Source: Bdellovibrionales bacterium GWA2_49_15 (GTDB taxonomy: Bacteria > Bdellovibrionota > Bacteriovoracia > Bacteriovoracales > Bacteriovoracaceae). From it: a stretch of DNA of 64,000 nucleotides. Shown in pieces: positions 60,451 to 64,000 of the stretch (positions are counted from its first letter, which is position 1; every line of letters begins with the position of its first letter). Where the stretch lies: positions 84,359 through 148,358 of the forward strand of contig MEPP01000028.1 in NCBI GenBank assembly GCA_001769855.1, read 5' to 3'. The position numbers and the translations under genes are program-made. The notes under the pieces were generated by a model. That model was not told where the DNA came from, did not search any database, and saw only the letters and a program-made list of their open reading frames with translations.

Positions 60451-61050
60451 ATGACCCCTGTAAAAGGCCCGAATTCCAAGGCCGTGACCCAGAAACTGAA
60501 CTCTCTGCCCGAGTTCAAGCAGGAGTCCAGGCCTCTCACGACTGTCAGTGGAGGAAGGGAAGTTGCCCGAATCGTGGGATTTAATAATAAATTTATCCTG
60601 GTCATCGTAGGACTCTCCCTGGTTCTTAACTTCTATCTCTTCCACTCGCGCTCCACCGGCCATTCTACCGCGGTCTCCGATGAATCCTCTTTCCCCATTT
60701 ATTCATCCGAGGTCAAACTCATTGATCCTTTGCCTGTGAAAATGCCCTATAAAAAAATTATCCTCAATGACTACGTTCAAATTGACCCCAATGCTTATGA
60801 AGACCTGCCAAGTTTGCAGTTGGCAATAACCAACGGACGACATCGCTTTGAGCAGGACATGAAATTTAACGAGGATATTTTTGTCAATGCTCATGATATC
60901 GGCGGCAAAGACCTACCAAAGTATCACCAATTTCAAGAGCAGAAACTTACCTTGAGCAAACAGCTCAACGAGCATTACGATCAAATCTTCAAGCGATGGC
61001 AGATTGCAAGCCGTAACTACCACGTCTCCAAGGTGATAACAGGCCAGTAA
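60451..61050 (+). CDS. Single-pass membrane protein of unknown function
   Basis: CAAGGAGG lies 7 bases before the ATG. A ~45-residue cytoplasmic tail is followed by one membrane segment (~47-64; KFILVIVGLSLVLNFYLF) and a ~135-residue periplasmic domain, helical in its second half (KYHQFQEQKLTLSKQLNEHY). No cysteines outside. No family recognised. The stop is followed by ~100 non-coding bases before the next gene. Confidence 0.72.
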   Translation: MTPVKGPNSKAVTQKLNSLPEFKQESRPLTTVSGGREVARIVGFNNKFILVIVGLSLVLNFYLFHSRSTGHSTAVSDESSFPIYSSEVKLIDPLPVKMPYKKIILNDYVQIDPNAYEDLPSLQLAITNGRHRFEQDMKFNEDIFVNAHDIGGKDLPKYHQFQEQKLTLSKQLNEHYDQIFKRWQIASRNYHVSKVITGQ

Positions 61051-61093
61051 CCCGACTCGAGCCGATGATTTAAAAGCTAGACAAGAAAGGCGT

Positions 61094-61142
61094 GCCACCG
61101 CCGTTTTAGGGTATAATTGATGATCAGAACCCTAACGGTGGC
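61094..61142. promoter_or_regulatory. Promoter of the 61151 lipoprotein gene framed by a 14-bp inverted repeat
   Basis: TATAAT (61112-61117) lies between GCCACCG-N5-TTAGGGT (61094-61112) and ACCCTAACGGTGGC (61129-61142); each 7-base half is perfectly complementary. The right arm also carries the GGTGG that could serve as ribosome-binding site. This suggests an operator, or in read-through RNA a hairpin that hides that site. Confidence 0.5.
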
Positions 61143-61150
61143 GGAATCTT

Positions 61151-61924
61151 ATGGCGGCGGCCCTCTTGCATTTAAGCTGGAAACACCTTGAGCGGCTGGG
61201 CGTCTTGATAAGTCTCCTGGCACCTCTTTCTTGCACCAAATATTCTGAGGTTATTGTCAAAGATAATGTCATGTCGGTGGCGCCCGTCGCCTGGGGTCTG
61301 GATTTTTCCAATCGCAGAGTTGACTGGACCGTGGGCCTGCATTTTCGGGAGACCATGGCCAAGGGGCTGGTGCTCAAGGTCAAGCTTCCCCAGCTCAAGT
61401 CCGCCCAGATCGAAGAGCTGCGGGACAAAAAAAAGATAGATGGTTGGCTCGTTAAGGCCACACGATGGGGGCCTACCACCCACGAGCAGGTCTTGGGATA
61501 CCTCTACATTCCCTTTCCCTGGGCCAGTGGCACCGAGAAGCGACCGCAGCTGGAAGAGGTCTTTTTTCAGATCAATTATCATCAGGTGGACATTGAGGAA
61601 AAGTACTCCTGGAAAAACTGTCCTCTGCATTGGCGCAAAAAATTTCCCAAAGACATCATAGTCGAGACGAATAAGGGAAACAGCTCCAAGCTCATGACTA
61701 TTTCCGCCTCGGAAGAAGAGCAGATCGAATCATCCATCGTGCCGTTCTCCTATCACACCCAGGTCTTTGATGCCGGCATTTCCGTCATCGGCACCTATGA
61801 GGTGCAGCTGGCCTTCATGAACTTTTCCAGTAAAACCCGCAGGAGCAGTTTTCTGGCCTCTCCTACCCGGGTGGTGGTGGCCAGGGAGGAGGAACGACTG
61901 GTGGAAGGATGCAACCTGGATTAG
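61151..61924 (+). CDS. Probable lipoprotein of unknown function
   Basis: The N-terminus has a hydrophobic stretch ending LLAPLSC (Cys28), a plausible though long lipoprotein signal. The mature ~230 residues are beta-rich with several Trp (DWTVGLHF, KATRWGPTT, FPWASGT, YSWKNCPLHW) and read as one globular domain; no catalytic motif. It is preceded by the inverted-repeat promoter and stands alone. Confidence 0.68.
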   Translation: MAAALLHLSWKHLERLGVLISLLAPLSCTKYSEVIVKDNVMSVAPVAWGLDFSNRRVDWTVGLHFRETMAKGLVLKVKLPQLKSAQIEELRDKKKIDGWLVKATRWGPTTHEQVLGYLYIPFPWASGTEKRPQLEEVFFQINYHQVDIEEKYSWKNCPLHWRKKFPKDIIVETNKGNSSKLMTISASEEEQIESSIVPFSYHTQVFDAGISVIGTYEVQLAFMNFSSKTRRSSFLASPTRVVVAREEERLVEGCNLD

Positions 61925-61984
61925 GGGATCAGGCAGGTTACGGTATGACGTATTATGCTTTGCCATCTTGGATGTACTAATTTT

Positions 61985-62023
61985 AAAAGGAGATTGATGC
62001 ACTTATTAATGAGAAATTGCTAA
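61985..62023 (+). other. Short open frame with a strong ribosome-binding site, probable remnant
   Basis: AAAAGGAG (61985-61992) lies 4 bases before ATG 61997, which opens only eight codons before TAA. It may be a leader peptide or the start of a lost gene. The following ~110 bases contain a GGGTTT/AAACCC hairpin and no T-run. Confidence 0.3.
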
Positions 62024-62131
62024 AGACCTTAAACTGAGCGTTTCCAGAAAAGCGTGGGTTTAGCGCTGGGAAACCCGCTGGCGAGGATTATGCCTTGTAA
62101 TCAAAATATATGCCTAGTTCGTCTTTACCTT

Positions 62132-63082
62132 TTAAAATTTCGCAAGTGACTGTTTGATGCGTGCAAAAATTTCTTCAAGTGAAGGTTGGCCCTTGTAATA
62201 CAAATTTTTCGTCGCCAGATAAGTTGAATTTAGAAGTTGAAAATCTTTTTCTGTTTGAAGCTTGAAAGCCCCATTGGTGTTCAAGGTCGCTGGGGAATCC
62301 TTGAGGGGAAAGCGTTCGGCCTTTCGTTTGTGATAATCTTTACTTCCTAGAAATGACTGAATCTCAGGCAGGGCGAGTAGGCAGTAGAGATCGTAGTAAT
62401 GACGCATGAAATTTTTGTCTATCTTGCCAGACTCTTTGAAACGTCTGTGCTTGGTGGCGATGGCCTGAAGTTTTTCGACAAAAGTTAATTCGGGAATATA
62501 ACATTTAACATCGAGAGCACGATTATCGGTGTACTCAAAATGACCAAGGGAGATGGCCTTATCAACGGCCCAAGAGGAAATGGGGAGGGGGCGATTTGGG
62601 GTGGTATCGTCAAAGCCTGTTTCTAAAAGCACGGAGGGTTTTACGCCTGGGATACTTTCAAAATTTGATTGAAAATTTAAGGTGATCCCTGCATTCCTAA
62701 ATTTGTTATCATCAAATTCGTAATTTCTTACTGCCGTTATATCCACTATCTTGATTTCTTTTGCCAGCCACTCAAAGTATTTTTGCCGTGACTTAACATG
62801 GGTGTCCTTCATATGATTTTTTCCGGCCTTGACATCCATTTTTTCCGGAGGAAGAATTTTTAAGTCGATATCTTCTGAAAAACGATGGATGATCTTGTAG
62901 GCTTTCGAGAGGGATGTTCCGCCTTTTAACTCGAACTCAAAACCTTGGTCCTGCAGGCCAAACAGGCAATGCATGATCCAATAGTCTTTTTCCACCAAGA
63001 ACGGATTGATTTGCATTTCGGCTGCGACAATTTCGATCAGTTCCTTAAAGGATTTATCTTGATGAAGGTATTTTTTTGCCAT
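62132..63082 (-). CDS. abiEii: AbiEii-type nucleotidyltransferase toxin
   Basis: The product belongs to the DUF1814/AbiEii nucleotidyltransferases, which inactivate cells under phage attack by modifying tRNA or another target. FELKGGTSLSKAYKIIHRF and SEDIDLKI (~48-75) give the GGTSL and DxD motifs. Downstream CYIPELTFVEKLQAIATKHRR and NFMRHYYDLYCLL are the other family blocks. Length (316) is normal. It overlaps the AbiEi gene by 29 bases. Confidence 0.9.
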   Translation of the reverse strand: MAKKYLHQDKSFKELIEIVAAEMQINPFLVEKDYWIMHCLFGLQDQGFEFELKGGTSLSKAYKIIHRFSEDIDLKILPPEKMDVKAGKNHMKDTHVKSRQKYFEWLAKEIKIVDITAVRNYEFDDNKFRNAGITLNFQSNFESIPGVKPSVLLETGFDDTTPNRPLPISSWAVDKAISLGHFEYTDNRALDVKCYIPELTFVEKLQAIATKHRRFKESGKIDKNFMRHYYDLYCLLALPEIQSFLGSKDYHKRKAERFPLKDSPATLNTNGAFKLQTEKDFQLLNSTYLATKNLYYKGQPSLEEIFARIKQSLAKF

Positions 63083-63650
63083 GGAGAAGCTTGCCTAAGT
63101 ATTTTTTTGTTCCAACCTTGCCATAGAGTTTAGCCGCAACTTCAAGCTTTGACTTATCAAAATTGGACAATTTTTTTTCGAGAGTCGTCAAAACCATCTC
63201 TTGATTTTCGGCCAGGTCGGAGAGGTTATTAAGCATGTCGACCAAGAGCGTTTCACGATCAAATTTCGTTGGAAAATCTGGTCTTCTACGGAAATCAAAG
63301 GTGCGTCCACCTAACTTAAATTGACCGTGGCGTTTGCAATTATAGACTACCGTATGGTTGTAGAGTTGGGTGGTTCCTAGGCCCAAGGAATTGTAGCTGC
63401 TATAGGAAAACATGAGAAAGCGATCATCTTTTAAAAAGCCTCGCACCAGGGCCTTGTCTTCTGCCGGCCGCATGCCCCATTTGGTGACTTGGGGGTTTAG
63501 ATAAAGTCCTGCACTGACTTTCTGAAGTTTGCCTTCGCGTACTAATTGGGCCAGGTGTCGGTCGACGCTCGTACTAAACGCGCAAAGATCAGCTCTGCGG
63601 TAAAGCATTCCTGGATTTATGTTTCTCATAAGACTTTCTTTTCTAGGCAT
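63054..63650 (-). CDS. abiEi: AbiEi-type antitoxin (DUF6088-like)
   Basis: The product is the winged-helix antitoxin of the AbiE pair: FSTSVDRHLAQLVREGKLQKVSAGLYLNP (in part; ~25-53) is the HTH and wing, followed by the conserved antitoxin domain (YNSLGLGTTQLYNHTVVY). The ATG at 63650 is preferred over 63677 because GAGG lies 5 bases upstream. Antitoxin-first order and overlap with abiEii are typical; it should repress its own promoter in the A+T-rich region upstream. Confidence 0.87.
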   Translation of the reverse strand: MPRKESLMRNINPGMLYRRADLCAFSTSVDRHLAQLVREGKLQKVSAGLYLNPQVTKWGMRPAEDKALVRGFLKDDRFLMFSYSSYNSLGLGTTQLYNHTVVYNCKRHGQFKLGGRTFDFRRRPDFPTKFDRETLLVDMLNNLSDLAENQEMVLTTLEKKLSNFDKSKLEVAAKLYGKVGTKKYLGKLLHGKKIPSSR

Positions 63651-63767
63651 AACAACCTCTGTAGCAAATGATATCATCTTTTCGGTTTTTATGCATGAGA
63701 ATTTAATAAAGAAACATGCATATCAACGTGTTCTCAAGTGGTTGTGAGAAAAATCGCATAATGAAGT

Positions 63768-63786
63768 TTATCCACAATCATCCACA
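63768..63786 (+). promoter_or_regulatory. Two adjacent DnaA-box-like sites
   Basis: TTATCCACA (63768-63776) is a perfect DnaA box; TCATCCACA (63778-63786) differs by one base and is one turn (10 bp) away on the same strand. They lie in A+T-rich non-coding DNA upstream of abiEi. This could be DnaA-linked regulation or a minor binding cluster; there are too few boxes to call an origin. Confidence 0.4.
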
Positions 63787-63923
63787 ATTTTGAATGAAAT
63801 ATGGGAAAAAGGATGAAATAAGATGAGGAAAAAGCATGGTAAGCCATTGAAATCATATCCGATAATGTGAAATTAGAAAGTGTTTAGGGCTCCTTTTTTT
63901 ATTCTTTTCAGCTCCTCACAAAT

Positions 63924-64000
63924 CTATGCGGTTTTTTCAAGATGCTTCTCATATCCCCATGGTGGCAGTAATTTGAGCAGCACATACAGGATTATCATTG
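63924..64000 (-). CDS. Possible C-terminal end of a gene running past the window
   Basis: The minus-strand frame is open from the edge for 24 codons and ends LLPPWGYEKHLEKTA before TAG. It is too short to identify; it may be chance. Confidence 0.25.
   Translation of the reverse strand, partial: MIILYVLLKLLPPWGYEKHLEKTA

Larger units (their letters stand above)
63651..64000. other. 350-base A+T-rich region at the window end
   Basis: The region holds the abiE promoter, two adjacent DnaA-box-like sites and a possible gene end at 63924-64000. No other feature could be supported. Confidence 0.5.

Noticed and set aside
1..64000. tRNA, rRNA, CRISPR arrays, complete insertion sequences, prophage genes
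   Set aside because: Looked for by eye on both strands and none could be supported.

Overview
The window reads as an ordinary chromosome segment of a Gram-negative, didermic bacterium of medium G+C (judged by eye, not counted). Many products carry signal peptides, lipoboxes or beta-barrel ends. Several families (RCC1-like lipoproteins with paired cysteines, FecR-domain envelope proteins, HNH endonucleases with a helical N-terminal half, a SpoIIE/STAS regulator set) are ones I associate with Bdellovibrionota and its neighbours. That placement is an inference; no rRNA or marker gene is present to confirm it. No tRNA, CRISPR array or complete insertion sequence was seen.

Layout. 0-9 kb: the tail of an unknown gene, a rhomboid protease with zinc ribbons, a fatty-acid desaturase, three exported proteins of unknown role, then an operon of a radical SAM enzyme and an AidB-type acyl-CoA dehydrogenase. 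9.4-18 kb: a large PKD/cadherin-like/RCC1 lipoprotein, a second lipoprotein, an acyltransferase/membrane protein/glutaredoxin-2 operon, a membrane protein and a FecR protein. 18-26 kb: an AbrB-like protein, an operon of a carotenoid-isomerase-like oxidoreductase, YciO and RMD1 proteins, and a polyamine transporter with potD divergent from potABC. 25.7-31 kb: a four-gene signalling operon (SpoIIE phosphatase/ATPase, STAS protein, hybrid histidine kinase, single receiver). 31-37 kb: three large surface proteins (FecR plus fibronectin-like, collagen-like, glycine-rich). 37-40.5 kb: a MarR-led operon for a 2-hydroxyacyl-CoA dehydratase and its ATP-dependent activator.

40.6-50.2 kb is the most distinctive part. 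It holds a small Cys/Met-rich exported protein, a mini-Omp85 barrel, a Gfo/Idh/MocA oxidoreductase, an inositol-3-phosphate synthase, an ATP-grasp enzyme, a CDP-alcohol phosphatidyltransferase, a flippase-like membrane protein, a HAD phosphatase, a nucleotidyltransferase and a class III aminotransferase. Together they look like a pathway that makes inositol phosphate, activates it (probably as CDP-inositol), attaches it to a lipid or alcohol, modifies the head group and moves it across the membrane. The oxidoreductase, ATP-grasp and aminotransferase suggest a non-standard, perhaps amino- or polyphospho-inositol, product.

50-64 kb is more accessory: small envelope proteins, a metalloprotease, an Rhs remnant, a DUF4258/HTH toxin-antitoxin pair, an HNH endonuclease gene broken around a palindromic element, a stand-alone MlrC C-terminal domain, a GCS2-like/PilZ/GrpB run, two unknown envelope proteins and an AbiE pair.

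A recurring feature is an extended or good -10 box lying 6-7 bases before a start codon with no ribosome-binding site (479, 15890 on the minus strand, 18018, 22971, 35916), which points to leaderless transcripts.
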